Assembly (NCBI RefSeq): GCF_030435805.1
Contig: NC_081305.1
Location: 56,020,001 to 56,084,000 of the forward strand
DNA from: Mustela lutreola
Taxonomy: Eukaryota > Chordata > Mammalia > Carnivora > Mustelidae
DNA length: 64,000 nt
Reading direction: 5' to 3'
Shown: positions 37,901-48,839 of the stretch, piece by piece
How positions within the stretch are numbered: the first letter of the stretch is position 1
Layout: each line of letters starts with the position of its first letter
The notes under the pieces: model-generated
What the model was told of the DNA's origin: nothing
What the model saw: only the letters and a program-made list of their open reading frames with translations
Database searches by the model: none
Made by a program: the position numbers and the translations under genes

Positions 37901-38809
37901 GACTACCGCCAGGATGAAGCCCACTGCCCTCACTCCCTCCCCACCTGGAGTCCCCAGCCCCTTGCCCCCTCCACACAAGTTGGAACTTCAGACCCTTAAG
38001 CTGGAGGAGCTGACGGTGAGTGTGGGGAGTAACTTCCCAGGCTGGCCCTCTCCCTCGGTGGGTACCCACAGGTCTAACCCCGCAGCCTCTGCCCCATCGG
38101 AGACCCAGGAGCCGATCTGGCAGTCCCTGGTTTCCAAATGTCCAGCCCCAGCTCCCGCCTGCGCCCCAGAACCCTCCCAGCAAGGCCTCTTCCCGCCCCC
38201 CCCCCCACCCCAGGTCTCAGAGCTCCGGCAGCAGCTGCGCCTTCGGGGCCTCCCTGTGTCGGGGACTAAGTCGATGCTCCTGGAGCGCATGCGCAGCGGC
38301 GCCCTGCCCCGCCAGCGGCCGAAGCCGCGGCGCGAGGACGGTCCAGCGTGTGCTCCCTGGCCGCGCCTCAGGCCCAAGGCTCTGGGAGCCGTCCGGAGGC
38401 AGGGCTCGGTGAGGGCGGGGCTACGCGCGTATGGACCAGTGAGGAGAAGACAAAGCGGGACGGGGCGGGAACTCGATAGAAGGATAGCCAATGAGGTGCG
38501 CGGGGCGTGGCTAAGACCCCTAAATGGGCGGATCATAAGGGAAGAGAACCCAATGAAAGATTACGGGGCGATACCGGAGGGAGGCGGTCGACCAGCGAGC
38601 GCAGGGCCCGGAGGAGACCAGGGGGTGGAGCCACAGCTGCGATTGGGTGGGGTTGCTCCCGGTGGGCGTGGTATATGGGAACGCCTCTTTGCGGTTCTAG
38701 CTCAAGCCAAGCGCCAACTCTCACGCTCAGCCTCCTGCACGTGCCCCGGAAACTCCTGCTACCGCTGCGGGTCCGACTGCCGCTCCGGCTCCGGCCTCGA
38801 CTCCGGCCT

Positions 38810-38841
<32 letters not shown>

Positions 38842-39558
38842 CTTCGGGCTGCGGCTGCGGCTGCGGCTCCAGCACCGACTCCTCCCGCGGCACGGCCCAC
38901 AGCGGCCCTGACTCTGGAGGAGGAGCTGCAGGAAGCCATCCGCAGGGCGCAGGTGAGCGGGAGCGGGCCAGGGTCTCGGTCAGGATGGGGCGGGATCCCG
39001 GGCTCACTCCGCTTCTGCCCATCCGCAGTTGCTTCCGAACCGGAGCATTGATGACATCCTGGAGGATCAGGTGGAGCCTGAGGGTAAGAGTCGAACTCCT
39101 AGATTTGGGGGAGGAGGAGGCTGAGGTTCTGGAGACCTAGTCCACGGGAGGAAGAAGTTAGGGTCTGGAGTCCTGGGTTCTAGGGAGGAGTGGGCTGGGG
39201 ACTTGGATTTCTGGAAACAAGTGGGGTCCGTATCTCTACCTTCCTAAACTCACACTCCATCCCTTCTCCTGCAGACCCGCTGCCCCCCATCCCCTTGGAC
39301 TTCCCCGGCTCCTTCGACGTGCTGTCCTCCTCCCCGGATTCCGAAGGCCTCTCATCTGTCTTCTCTTCCTCGCTCCCGTCCCCCACAAACTCCCCGTCCC
39401 CCTCTCCCAGGGGCCCCACAGACTCCTTGGACTGGCTGGAGGCTCTAAGTGGGGGTCCCCTGCTAGGCTGTGGCTCCCCAGCCCCCAGCATCTTCTCTGC
39501 TGACTTATCTGACTCCAGTGGAACCCGGCTGTGGGACCTGCTGGCGGATCCATGGTGA
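34966..39558 (+). CDS. MAMSTR: MEF2-activating motif and SAP domain transcriptional regulator, nine coding exons
   Basis: Nuclear coactivator of MEF2C/MEF2D, related to myocardin family proteins and linked to skeletal muscle differentiation. Exons: 34966-35023, 36170-36208, 36870-37021, 37203-37387, 37913-38015, 38214-38408, 38701-38952, 39029-39083 and 39275-39558. All are GT/AG and the frame closes at 440 aa (human about 415). The N-terminal MEF2-interaction motif is [13 protein letters not shown] followed by [10 protein letters not shown] Pro-rich middle comes next, then the SAP domain at about 172-208 ([20 protein letters not shown], then [13 protein letters not shown]). An Ala/Pro repeat fills exon 7 (about 260-305). 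An acidic/Ser C-terminal activation region ends [14 protein letters not shown]. Exon 5 could also start at 37901, adding four residues; 37913 matches human. The extra length over human is partly the Ala/Pro tract. Confidence 0.93.
37613..37800 (-). mobile_element. CAN-SINE in MAMSTR intron 4
   Basis: Minus-strand copy with a perfect 16-base TSD, aggaattagcctctct, at 37581-37596 and 37801-37816. The interval includes an internal duplication of the atcccaggacccc box. It looks young and lies about 100 bases before exon 5. Confidence 0.95.
38783..38862 (+). repeat. (GGCTCC)n hexamer repeat in MAMSTR exon 7
   Basis: In-frame GCTCCG-type hexamers encode alternating Ala-Pro, followed by GCTGCG units giving an Ala run. 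Expected to vary in length between individuals or species. Confidence 0.9.
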
Positions 39559-40560
39559 TGGGTGCTGTGGTTTCCAGGGGATGCGAAGGTCACTGAGACA
39601 GACTCTCAAAGGAGGGGGTCGGACAACCGGCAGAGCCCCTCCCACCACAGACACAGAATCAGAGACACCTCTCATCCTCATTGGGCGCCCCCCAACCGCT
39701 GCTGACATGCTAACCACCGGACTTTCCCCTGCCTGACCTCCATGTGATCTGATCCCCTCCATGGTTGTGTGGTTGGGGGCCGGGATGTGTCATTTGCTGC
39801 TGGCCAGAGCAAACAAGCTGCCTGCTGCTTCCTTCGGAGACCTCCCGGATGTTTTTGTTCCCGACTTCTCCCCTCCCCTAGTGCTGCCAACTAGATGGGA
39901 GTCGGAAAGGTGGTCTGTATTTTTTGGGTGCAAGAGAGAAGGCTCACTCACAATTTCATGGGTTGATCAGTTCAGCAAGGTGATTCTCCAGCATCATATA
40001 ACTAGGGCTGCAATCGCGTAGGGTCCAAGAGGGCTGGACCATTCAAGGTAGCTCAGACGTGTCTTGCGCCTTGGCAGGAATGGCTAGTAGGCTGGAGCCA
40101 GCTGGGCTGTGGTCTCTCCGACAGGGTAGCTGGGTTCCCTACACAGTACCTCAGGGTCCTCCAAAGCAAGCATTACTCAAGGGGGGAGCAGAAGCTGCCA
40201 GTGTCACAAAGACCGAGCTTGGGACTGGTCCAGTGTCACGTTCACTACACTCCATTGGCTGATGCAAGTTGGGCTGGCGGGATATGCGAGGGGGGGGCTA
40301 CACAGATGTATGCATCTTGGAGGCATGGTCATTGGGGACCATATTTGGAGACTCCACTACACCCCTCTGGTCAGTTTGAGGCCGTGGGTCATGAGGAGAG
40401 GGTGGGGCGTAGACTGCTGGGCACCTTGAACCCCAGGGCATTCCTGGGAGGAAGGTCACAGAGGAAGCCCTTAGCAGCAAAATCTTGTAAAGTGTAGGTT
40501 TTATTATTATTCAGGTGTGGGGAAGCCAATGGATCGGAATGACCTCCATGGAAAAGATCC
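39559..40560 (+). other. MAMSTR 3' UTR and downstream unique DNA
   Basis: No further gene is seen. The start is MAMSTR 3' UTR. A clear AATAAA is not close by; the first on this strand is near 41168. Confidence 0.4.
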
Positions 40561-40565
40561 TTGGT

Positions 40566-40686
40566 TGGGGCACCTGGGTAACTCAGTCGGTTTGGTGGCA
40601 GACTCTAGATCTCAGCTCAGGTCTCCATCTCAGGGTCGTGAATTCAAGCTCTGCATTGGGCTCCATGCTGGACGTGGAGCCTACTT

Positions 40687-40726
<40 letters not shown>
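40566..40726 (+). mobile_element. Old tRNA-type CAN-SINE with (TA)n tail
   Basis: Head ggggcacctgggtaactcag and a short body ending ggagcctacttaaaa, then an (AT)n run at about 40688-40726 expanded from the tail. Confidence 0.85.
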
Positions 40727-40729
<3 letters not shown>

Positions 40730-42045
40730 TGTTATTTTCACAGATCCCCAAAGAAGGGGGTGTGGAAGCCATGCGTGGCCACATGGGGAGGTCCCACTGT
40801 TGGTCAGGAGGCAAGAGGGGGAGAGGGGAGCCCAGAGCAAGAGCCTTTGTTGTGGTTTCCCAGCAAAGGAACAGAGGAGAGAGGGTAAGCTGGCTTAAGA
40901 TTGTCTGGTGTGCATGATTTCAGCTGGCTCTGGGGTGTAGGGACCATCCCTAGTTGTCTGAAACGTGGTCCTGGGGTGATGAAGTAGAGTAATCATGGTC
41001 CAGAGTAAAGGAGCTCATAAAGGAAGAGGTTGGGGGGGGTCTGGGCTCTGGATTGGTTGGTTTGCATATGCAAATCACGCTCCTGGGAGAGTCCTTTATT
41101 ATCCCTGGAATAGGCTAGCCCTGGGAAGGGCCATCCCTCCAGATGTCAAAACACCAGAAATATGGGAAATAAAAAGCCATAATGAATGCAAGAGAGCACA
41201 CAGAGGATGGGGGGCTGGGTGCCCAGAGTCAGGAAGAGGGATCTAGATCTGAGGGGAACTGTGCCCTCAGAGTTGGAAAAACAGAGCCTCAGTCTCTGCT
41301 CTGGTGAACCTCGAACATTTGCACAGAGAAAATTCCAGCGCTGGGTGACAGGTATTTTCACGGCAGTGGGGCCATGACTCCTAGAAAGTACCAGAAGCCG
41401 TGGGGAACCGGGAGGGTGATCAGAGGAACGGCCTGGGGAACCTTGTGAGGCCAGGGCTGCTGGAACAAAAGGGAGGTGGTGTGGCTGCTGTGGCTGCCTC
41501 AGAATTTGGGGCTGGAGGCAGGAGGCAGCTGGGGCTTGCGGGCACCTTCCTATCAGGCTGAAAATTGTTGGTAAAGGGATGCCGTCAGCGCAGGAAAGAT
41601 CAGGAAGGGGTGTGGTGGGGCTTCTGTCTGTCTCCATCTTGGCCCGAGTCTGAGCTTGTGACTCTCTGTCCCCCTGTCTCCTGTGTCCAGGGGAGGAGGG
41701 CAGCTCCAGAGGGAGTCGGGGCAAGGGGTGGAGGCTAAGGAATTTTCTGGTAGGAGATTTGAAAGATGTGCACTGGCTTGGGTACTGGGTACATGTTTGA
41801 AGCCAGCACTGGAGAAGACGTGGGCCCTATACTCCCCACCACCTGTCACCCAACCCTTCTCCACACATTCCGGTTGCTCCTTCTGGTACCCCGGGGAGAG
41901 GACTGCACTGCACCCCAGGGCTGGACCAAAGGGGGACACAGGAAGATGGGGAGCACCGCATTGCCATCCCATGAGCTCAGTCGACACATGAAAAAGACCA
42001 AGAATATATTTGAAAAATGACCAAAATTATCAATTTCCTTTCTTT
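40727..42045. other. Unique intergenic DNA between MAMSTR and FUT2
   Basis: No gene, RNA or clear repeat is recognised here. Open frames are short and unlike known proteins. Confidence 0.4.
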
Positions 42046-42049
42046 TCTT

Positions 42050-42226
42050 TTTTAAGATTGTATTTATTTACTTGAGAGAGAGAGAGAGAGAGAGAGCATG
42101 GAAGGAGAGGGAGAAGCAGGCTCCCCACTGAGCAGGGAGGCCAACGCGGGGTTCGATCCCAGAACTGCAGGATCACGACCCCAGCCAAAAGCAGCCGCTT
42201 AACCCACTGAGCCACCCAGGAGCCCC
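42050..42226 (-). mobile_element. CAN-SINE
   Basis: Minus-strand copy from ttttaagattgtatttattt to gagccacccaggagcccc. Confidence 0.9.
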
Positions 42227-42659
42227 TATCCATTTGTCTTACAGACATAATCTCTGGAAGGACACATTGAGGAGACTGGAGAATATACTCATTTTTCTCT
42301 TTCTCCTCCTCCCCTGCCCCTCCCCATTTCTCCCTCCACCCCTGTCTCTCCCTCCCTCCTTGGTCTGTGTTACCATGCACCCCCCTCTGTTGCTGCTCCC
42401 CATCGTTGATTTCCATTCCATTATTTTCCCTCTATACCTCCAGGGTGTCGCCCCCCTAGCATCCAACTCCACCAGACACCCCAAGACAACCCCCCATCCA
42501 CCATCATCGAGTGCAGTCCCATTACAGAATGTGAATTTCCCCCGGGGGAAACACCCCCAGGGACGGATGACACAGGGGCTGGTGCCATGGCAACCGAGAG
42601 TCTCCTCTCCTGGGTCAAGATCGAGCTGGGTGGACGCATCTCTCCATCACTCTCCATGG

Positions 42660-42805
42660 CCTAGGGTGACCCATTGAACCTCCCTGGGCCTTAGTTGTCT
42701 CATCTTGATAATGGGGACAAGAGCAATAGTACCTTCTCCACGCGGTCGGCTGGGGATTGAATGAGTTCATGTGTGCAGAGCGCTTAGAACCGCACCTGGC
42801 GTGGG
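42660..42805 (+). repeat. MIR element
   Basis: The plus-strand MIR 3' half is recognisable: ttagttgtctcatcttgata, then attgaatgagttcatgtgtg and gcgcttagaaccgcacctgg. Confidence 0.75.
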
Positions 42806-43224
42806 ACACCTTCATGAGGCGTCCGCCCTTGTCACCGCCCCCCTGGGGTGGATTGACTTCCATTCCTCTAGCACATGGCTGCCCTCATGGGGGCCATGCA
42901 CGAGGCTTGATGTCGTCCCCTTTTTCATCACCAGTCTGTTGGGCTGTTACCTCTTCTGAACCTCAAGTCTTGTTTATCCTTTGGGGTGGGTGATAGGGGA
43001 CTTCCAGACCCCAGGCAGCCTAGTGGTGAGGACCCCAGAGCCAGGGTAGGGACGGAACAGGTGGCTGAACTGGGGGGAAAATAGGCAAATGGGAGTCTCG
43101 AGCCTGCACTTCCTGGGGGGACAGGCCTCTCTCCTCCCCTTGGGATCCGGAAACCAAATTTGGGGCCAACCCTGCGTTCAGAATTTGAGCCCAGCCCCTG
43201 CCTGGTGGGGGACACCAGAAAAGT

Positions 43225-43452
43225 CCATTCTCCTCTGTGCCCTCATAGAAGACCTCACTCCTATGTATTTTCCCAAGAGATAGGATAACATGCCTACACA
43301 AAGATATATGGGCCAATGTTCATGAGAGTATAGCCCCGAACTGGCAATAACCCGAGCATCCATCAAATGGAGGAACAGATCAACAGCCCGTGAAAAGGCG
43401 GTGAATGACTGAAACTTGCAAGAACATGAATGAATCTCAGATATGTGATGTT
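43225..43452 (+). repeat. L1 3' UTR-type fragment
   Basis: Contains the familiar pieces gatatatgggccaatgttca, aactggcaataacccgagca and aacatgaatgaatctcagat. An old L1 fragment, cut by a SINE at its end. Confidence 0.65.
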
Positions 43453-43456
43453 AGAC

Positions 43457-43590
43457 ATGCCTGGGTGTCTAGACACATCAGGCTCCCCACTCAGTGGGGA
43501 GTCTGCTTCTCCCTCTCCCTCTGCTACTCCCCCTGCTTGTGCTCTCTCTTGCTTTGCTCTAATAAATAAAATCTTTAAAAAAAAATTAAA
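43457..43590 (+). mobile_element. Internally deleted CAN-SINE
   Basis: The head (tgcctgggtgtct) runs straight into the atcaggctccccactcagtg box, then the CT-rich tail and aataaataaaatcttt. About 60 bases of the usual body are missing. Confidence 0.8.
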
Positions 43591-43594
43591 AAGG

Positions 43595-43755
43595 ACACAG
43601 TCCTATTGGATTAGGGCCCCCCCTAATGATCTTGACTACATTTTCAAAAACCCTATTTCCGAATAAGTTGCATTGACAGGTCCTGGGGCTCAGGCCTTCC
43701 TTCAACATAATCCCTTCTGGGAGGCAAAATCCAGTTCCTAACAGAGGCCGCTCTA
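43595..43755. repeat. Old interspersed repeat, family not assigned
   Basis: The stretch with attggattagggcccccc and ccctatttccgaataagt resembles a widespread mammalian repeat. I cannot name the family with confidence. Confidence 0.4.
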
Positions 43756-43803
43756 AGCAGACAAACCAGCCTCGGGTTCTTTTTTTGTTTTTTGTTTTCC
43801 CCT

Positions 43804-43991
43804 TATAAAGCTTTTATTTATTCATTTGGCAGAGAGATCACAAGTAGGCAGAGAGGCAGGCAGAGAGAGAGAGGGGGAAAGCAGGCTCTCCACTGAGCAG
43901 AGAGCCCGATGCGAGGCTCGATCCCAGGACCCTGAAATCATGACCGAGCCGAAGGCAGAGGCTTAACCCACTGAGCCACCCAGGTGCCTCT
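43804..43991 (-). mobile_element. CAN-SINE
   Basis: Minus-strand copy flanked by a near-perfect TSD, agcctcgggttcttt / agcctcaggttcttt. Confidence 0.92.
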
Positions 43992-44139
43992 AGCCTCAGG
44001 TTCTTTAGGAAATATGACTGCCTTCTCCCAGCTCAGAGCCCTGCTGGCTTATAGTATATAATAATGTATATTTAAGATCATCTGAAGCATATGGACCAGA
44101 TTAGCTTTACTCTGCAATTGATTAAAAAAAAAATCTGGT

Positions 44140-44265
44140 GGGGGGGTGGGAGGTTGGGGGAACCAGGTGGTGGGTATTAAAGAGGGCATGGATTGCATGG
44201 AGCACTGGGTGTGGTACAAAAACAATGAATACTGTTATGCTGAAAATAAATTAAAAATAAATTTT
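44140..44265 (+). mobile_element. L1 3' end, carnivore type
   Basis: A 5'-truncated L1 tail: ggtgggtattaaagagggca, gcatggagcactgggtgtgg, acaatgaatactgttatgct, then oligo-A. The TSD aaaaaatctgg lies on both sides (about 44129-44139 and 44266-44276). Confidence 0.9.
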
Positions 44266-44527
44266 AAAAAATCTGGAGAATGGGGATGGTATGATGTCCT
44301 AGAGGGTGCAAGATATAGGAGACAGATGATACTGCTATGTTCCCGGGACCCCAGATAAAATTCTGGACTAGATTATGAATCAGGTGTCTTGAGAGCCTGC
44401 AGTTAAGAGCCAGGAATCGGTGTGGGCTGTCTAGGAAGATGTCCATATTATTCTGCTCAGGTCATGATCTCACGATCATGATCTTAAGTACCATAGTTAC
44501 TGTTTTTTGGGAGGTTGTGTATTAGTT

Positions 44528-44645
44528 AAGAAACTAAGTGCCTGGCTGGCTCAGCTAGTAGAGTGTGCGAGTCTTGATTTGGTGGTCATGAGTTCGAGCC
44601 CTACACTGGGTATAGAGACTACTTTATTTAAAAAAAAAAAAAAAT
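44528..44645 (+). mobile_element. Old tRNA-type SINE
   Basis: tgcctggctggctcagctag head, gagttcgagccctacactgg box B region, and oligo-A end. Confidence 0.85.
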
Positions 44646-44648
44646 TGT

Positions 44649-44686
44649 TGGGCGCCTGGGTGGCTCAGTGGGTTAAAAAAAAAAAA
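44649..44686 (+). mobile_element. SINE head joined directly to oligo-A
   Basis: Only about 24 bases of the CAN-SINE head are present (gcgcctgggtggctcagtgg), followed at once by oligo-A. A body of about 150 bases is missing. Confidence 0.8.
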
Positions 44687-44842
44687 ATTGTTTATTTGAC
44701 AGAACAATCCAAGGAGAGTGGTAGGTAGAGGGAGAGGGAGAAGTAGGCTCCCCATTGAGCAGGGAGTCCAGTGTGGGGATCCTGGGATCATGACCTAGGC
44801 CAAAGGCAGACAGTTAATCCACTGAGCTACTAGAGGTCTCTT
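44687..44842 (-). mobile_element. CAN-SINE, diverged
   Basis: Minus-strand copy from tgtttatttgacagaac to the altered head ccactgagctactagagg. Confidence 0.8.
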
Positions 44843-44857
44843 AAAAAAATTTTTAAG

Positions 44858-45250
44858 TCATTAAGCATCTGCCTTTGGCTCAGGTCATGGTCCTAGGGCC
44901 CTGTGTCAGGCTCCCTGCTCACCGGGAAGCCTGTGTCTCCCTCTCCAACTCCCTCTGCTTGTGTTCCCTCTCTCTGTCAAATAAGTAAACAAAAATCTTT
45001 TTTTTTTTTTTCTTAAAGATTTTTTATTTATTTATTTGTCAGAGAGAGAGAGAGCGAGAGCGAGCACTGGCAGACAGAGTGGAAGGCAGAGTCAGAGGGA
45101 GAAGTAGGCTCCCTGCAGAGCAAGGAGCCCGATGTGGGACTCGATCCCAGGACGCTGGGATCATGATCTGAGCAGAAGGCAGCTGCTTAACCAACTGAGC
45201 CACCCAGGCGTCCCAGTAAACAAAAATCTTAAAAAAAAAAAAAAAAAAAG
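44858..45250 (+). mobile_element. CAN-SINE split by a second SINE
   Basis: A plus copy lacking its first head bases (gcatctgcctttggctcagg onward). Its tail is interrupted by an opposite-strand SINE; the tail sequence resumes at about 45215. Confidence 0.85.
45000..45214 (-). mobile_element. CAN-SINE inserted in another SINE's tail
   Basis: A minus copy with a perfect 16-base TSD, agtaaacaaaaatctt, at 44984-44999 and 45215-45230. Confidence 0.95.
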
Positions 45251-45352
45251 GAAATCCCCCTAAGGGGGGAATCATTAAAAAGAAAGAAACCTTTGCCCAC
45301 CTCAGGGTCATGAAGATTTTCCTCCCATGTTTTATTCTAAAAGCTTTATGCT

Positions 45353-45530
45353 GGAGCACCTGGGTGGCTCAGTGGGTTAAGCCTCTGCCTTCTGCTCAGG
45401 TCATGATCTCAGGGTCCTGGTATCAAGCCCCGCATCAGGTTTTCTGCTCAGCAGGGAGCCTGCTCCCCCCCACCACCACTCCTCTGCCTGCTTGTGATCT
45501 CTTTCTGTCTGTCAAATAGGTAAATAAAAT
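45353..45530 (+). mobile_element. CAN-SINE
   Basis: A plus copy with a perfect TSD, aaaagctttatgct, at 45339-45352 and 45531-45544. Confidence 0.95.
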
Positions 45531-45767
45531 AAAAGCTTTATGCTTTTTTTTACCTTTCACATTTTGGTCTATGATCCATCTTGAATTAGTGTTTGTGAAT
45601 CGTGGGAGGAAGGGGTCAAGTTCACCTTTTCTGTGTGGATGTTAGATCGCTTCCATTTATTGACGAGGTCTTTCATCTTTCACCTAAACTGCATTGATGC
45701 CTTTGTCATAAATCAAGGACCATGGATGTGTGTGGTCTATTTCTGGACTCTGATGGACTCCATCTGT

Positions 45768-45928
45768 CTATTTTTTTTTAAAGATTTAGGCAGAGAGGCA
45801 GGCAGGGAGAGAGGGGAAGCAGGCTCCCTGCTAAGCAGAAAACCCGATGCAGGGCTCAATCCCAGGACCCTGAGATCATGACCTGGGCAGAAGGCAGAGG
45901 CTTAACCCACTAAGCCACCCAGGTGCCC
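45768..45928 (-). mobile_element. CAN-SINE, internally short
   Basis: A minus copy whose tail runs straight into aggcagagaggcaggcaggg. It ends gccacccaggtgcccc. Confidence 0.88.
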
Positions 45929-45939
45929 CCCCCCTTTTA

Positions 45940-46142
45940 AAGATTTTATTTATTTATTTAAAGGATTTTTTATTTATTTGACAGAGAGAGATCACAAGTA
46001 GGCAGAGAGGGAGAGAGAGAGGGAGGAGGAAGCAGGCTCCCTGCCTAGCAGAGAGCCCAATGCAGAACTCGATCCCAGGACCCTGAGATCATGACCTGAG
46101 CTGAAGGCAGAGGCTTAACCCACTGAGCCACCCAGGCAGCCC
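45940..46142 (-). mobile_element. CAN-SINE
   Basis: A minus copy with a doubled AGATTTTATTTATTT tail start, ending gagccacccaggcagcccc. Confidence 0.9.
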
Positions 46143-46318
46143 CTTTATTTATTTATTTGACAGAGATCACAAGTAGGCAAAGAGGCAGGCAGAAAGAGAG
46201 AAGGAAGCAGGCTCTCTGCTGAGCAGAGAGCCCAATGTGGGGCTGAATCCCAGGACCCTGGGATCATGACCTGGGCTGAAGGCAGAGGCTTTAACCCACA
46301 GAGCCACCCAGGAGCCCC
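46143..46318 (-). mobile_element. CAN-SINE
   Basis: A minus copy directly abutting the previous one, ending gccacccaggagcccc. It is the third in a head-to-tail row. Confidence 0.9.
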
Positions 46319-46540
46319 GATCTGTCTATCTTTTATGCCAGTACAATTTTGTCAAGGTAACTTTAGCTTTATGGTGAATTTTGAAATCTGGTCATCTCAT
46401 GGGTCTCTTCGCTGCACTTCCACCATGACCTCACTGGTCCACCATCATTGCTTGCTGGTAGTAAAAATCAAACCCATTCTTCAAGGCATGTCTTCAATAT
46501 AGTCTTGACATCCTAGCTTTCTTGGCATTGTGATACAGAA

Positions 46541-46568
46541 TCACACACACATACACACACACACACAC
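46541..46568. repeat. (CA)n microsatellite
   Basis: CA repeat with one break, next to a SINE. Confidence 0.85.
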
Positions 46569-46570
46569 TC

Positions 46571-46660
46571 ACTTTTTTTTTTTTTTTTTAAGTAGGCTTG
46601 AACTCATGACTTCAAGATCAAGAGTTGCACGCTCTACCAACTGAGCCAGCCAGGCACCCC
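46571..46660 (-). mobile_element. Old tRNA-type SINE
   Basis: Short minus copy: gcttgaactcatgacttcaa, then gctctaccaactgagccagc. Confidence 0.85.
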
Positions 46661-47126
46661 TTAGTATGTTTTGAAAGAGACTTTTGTAGGTGTCCAGGCA
46701 AAGGTGGTGGTGACCTGGATAGAGTGGTGATGGTAGAGGAAGGAAAGGTCCAATTCAGGGTATATTTTGAAGGGAAAGTCGGCAGAACTTGCCGGTGGAT
46801 GGAATGTGAGAGCAAGAATCTAGAGTGAGTTAAGTTTTTAGTCAAAGTGAATGGATAGTGCCATGTACTGAGATGGGGATGGGCGGGGGAAGATCTGGGT
46901 GGTTAGAGCTATGGGGAGATGGGGTCATGACCATCTTTGGAAATGACTGCCAATCATGTTGTTGTTTTAACTGAGGACCATGCAATGCGTCCCCCAATAC
47001 ATTTAAAATGTACATTAAAAGAGAGAATGCCAAATGTATAGACAAAATAATTAAGGATTTATTTATTTTTAAAATAGCAAACCCTGGTCCAGCAACCATC
47101 ACCCCATTCCAGCTCTATAAAATCAC
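46661..47126. other. Intergenic, little recognised
   Basis: Mostly unique. An AT-rich L1-like piece is possible near 46985-47100 (aaaatagcaaaccctgg). Confidence 0.3.
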
Positions 47127-47255
47127 ATGGGGGGGGTCACCTGACTGGCTCAGTGGGTACACCATTGACCCTTGTTCTCAGGGTCATGAGTTCATGAGTT
47201 CAGGTTGGGCATGGAGTCTACTTAAAGAAATAAAATAAAAAAATAAATAGAAAAT
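47127..47255 (+). mobile_element. Old tRNA-type SINE
   Basis: Plus copy with head tcacctgactggctcagtgg and a short body ending gcatggagtctacttaaa. Confidence 0.85.
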
Positions 47256-47589
47256 CTAAATTCGGACGAGAAATTTGAATGAGTTAAATAGAGTTACTGA
47301 GGCAGAGACTTATCAGCACAATGGGTACTGTGGCACCATTCTGTGGGTACTAAGCCAAAAGGAAAGGGCTCCAAGAGAACCAGGTGGAGAGACTTTGGGG
47401 CCTGCAAGATATGAGGTGGCCGTCAGAGTGCAAATATTCTGCGGTATAAGCATGGGTCGTTCTTGACATTGGGTGTGACCGCTTGACGTGCTTCAGTCAC
47501 TGAAACACAAGTGGCAAACATGTTTCTCCATATGCTCAATTGCGGAGCATCTTCCCAATCCTTATGTTCTTTCTTACATTTTTATTTAG

Positions 47590-47772
47590 TTTTTTAAAAT
47601 TAATTGATTATTTATTTGAGAGAGAGAGAGAGTGCGAGCACTGAGGAAGAAAGGGAAGCAGAGTCCCTGCCAAGCAGAGAACCCGATGTGAGCTTTGATC
47701 CCAGGACTCTGAGATCATGACCTGAACAGAAGAAGGCAGAAGCTTAACCCACTGAGCCACCCAGGCCCCGCC
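47590..47772 (-). mobile_element. CAN-SINE
   Basis: Minus copy from tattgattatttatttgaga-like tail sequence to gagccacccaggccccg. Confidence 0.9.
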
Positions 47773-47984
47773 CCCGCCCCCAGTCCTAATATTCTTTAAT
47801 TACCTTCCTTTCAGACCAACTCCGTGACCTTTCCGCACAGGTCATTGGCCCATGGTGAATGCTTGACTCAAACAGCATTCTGATTGAGGCATCAAGATCT
47901 TTCAAGATTGTCAGACTGGCAGAGAGACACTAGCAGTATCTGCTGAGCCCTTGAAAGACCTCCTTGGCCCACCACCACTTTTTG

Positions 47985-48275
47985 CTAGGATCGTTACAGT
48001 AGCCTTCTCCCTGGTCTTCACCCCTCTCTCACCCCTACAGCCCTTCCTCCACACAGCAAATCAGATTGTGTTACTCCCCTGATAAGCACCCTCTGATGGC
48101 TTCCTCTTGGTCTTAGAATAAAACTCAAAGTCCTTGCCATGGTCCACTAGGCCTTTCATGGTCGACCCTGATAACTTCTCTCCCACCTGTCTCCATGTGT
48201 TCCAGCCACACTGGCCTGGTTCTGCTCTCATGTATAACCAGATTCCCCCTGCGACAGGGCCTTTGCGTGTGGGAT
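47985..48275 (+). repeat. LINE L2 fragment
   Basis: L2 3' region pattern: cagattgtgttactcccctg, taaaactcaaagtccttgcc, aggcctttcatggtc, agccacactggcctggttct and gggcctttgc in the expected order. Confidence 0.75.
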
Positions 48276-48454
48276 CTCAAGTCAGGTGGGGACATTCAAG
48301 TTTTGCCTAGATCATGCCCAAGTCACAAAAGTGTCCGCAGATAAAGAGAATCTTCCATTTAGTTTATCTCTGGCTATATCACACATGACTCCAGAACTTC
48401 ACAGCATTGAATAATTGTATTGTTATGCTCACAGACTGTGAATCAAGAATCGAG

Positions 48455-48835
48455 ATAGGGCTGCTCTCTGCCACACATTGTCAGGAACCTCAGCTGGTTG
48501 CTAGACTGACTTGAACGACATGTGGCAGCACATCTGATGCCCACCCTGAACTCGGAAGTTGACCTCAGCTAAGACTGCTAATTGGAGCACCCACCCGTGG
48601 CCCCAGAGTGGGGCTGGGCTTCCTCATAGCATGGAGGCCGCTTTCATGATGTTGACGACTGAGGGGAACTGTACTCCACAAAAACAACAGCGGCATGAGG
48701 CCTCCACCAACACCGCATGGAGAAGAGAGCCCCCAGCTGACCCACAAGATTGTAGGAAATCCTAAATTGCTGTAACTTCAAGCCACTATGTTTTGTTAAT
48801 CCAACCTTTGCTAGCAGGGATGCTGTTAGATGCAC
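48455..48835. mobile_element. Ancient LTR-like fossil (MaLR type suspected)
   Basis: The end of this stretch (taacttcaagccactatgtt) resembles the end of mammalian MaLR LTRs. It is old, partial and broken, with no coding capacity. The family call is tentative. Confidence 0.4.
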
Positions 48836-48839
48836 CACC

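Larger units (their letters stand above)
45548..46420 (-). repeat. L1 ORF2 fragment split by SINEs
   Basis: Minus-strand L1 sequence at 45548-45767 (tttggtctatgatccatctt, gatgcctttgtcataaatca) resumes at 46319 (cttttatgccagtacaattt). Three SINEs lie between. Confidence 0.8.

Noticed and set aside
37854-39140. 428-residue plus-strand open frame
   Set aside because: It joins MAMSTR exons 5 and 6 through introns and then reads exon 7 in the wrong frame (Gly/Ser/Cys-rich). The Ala/Pro frame is the one that splices correctly.
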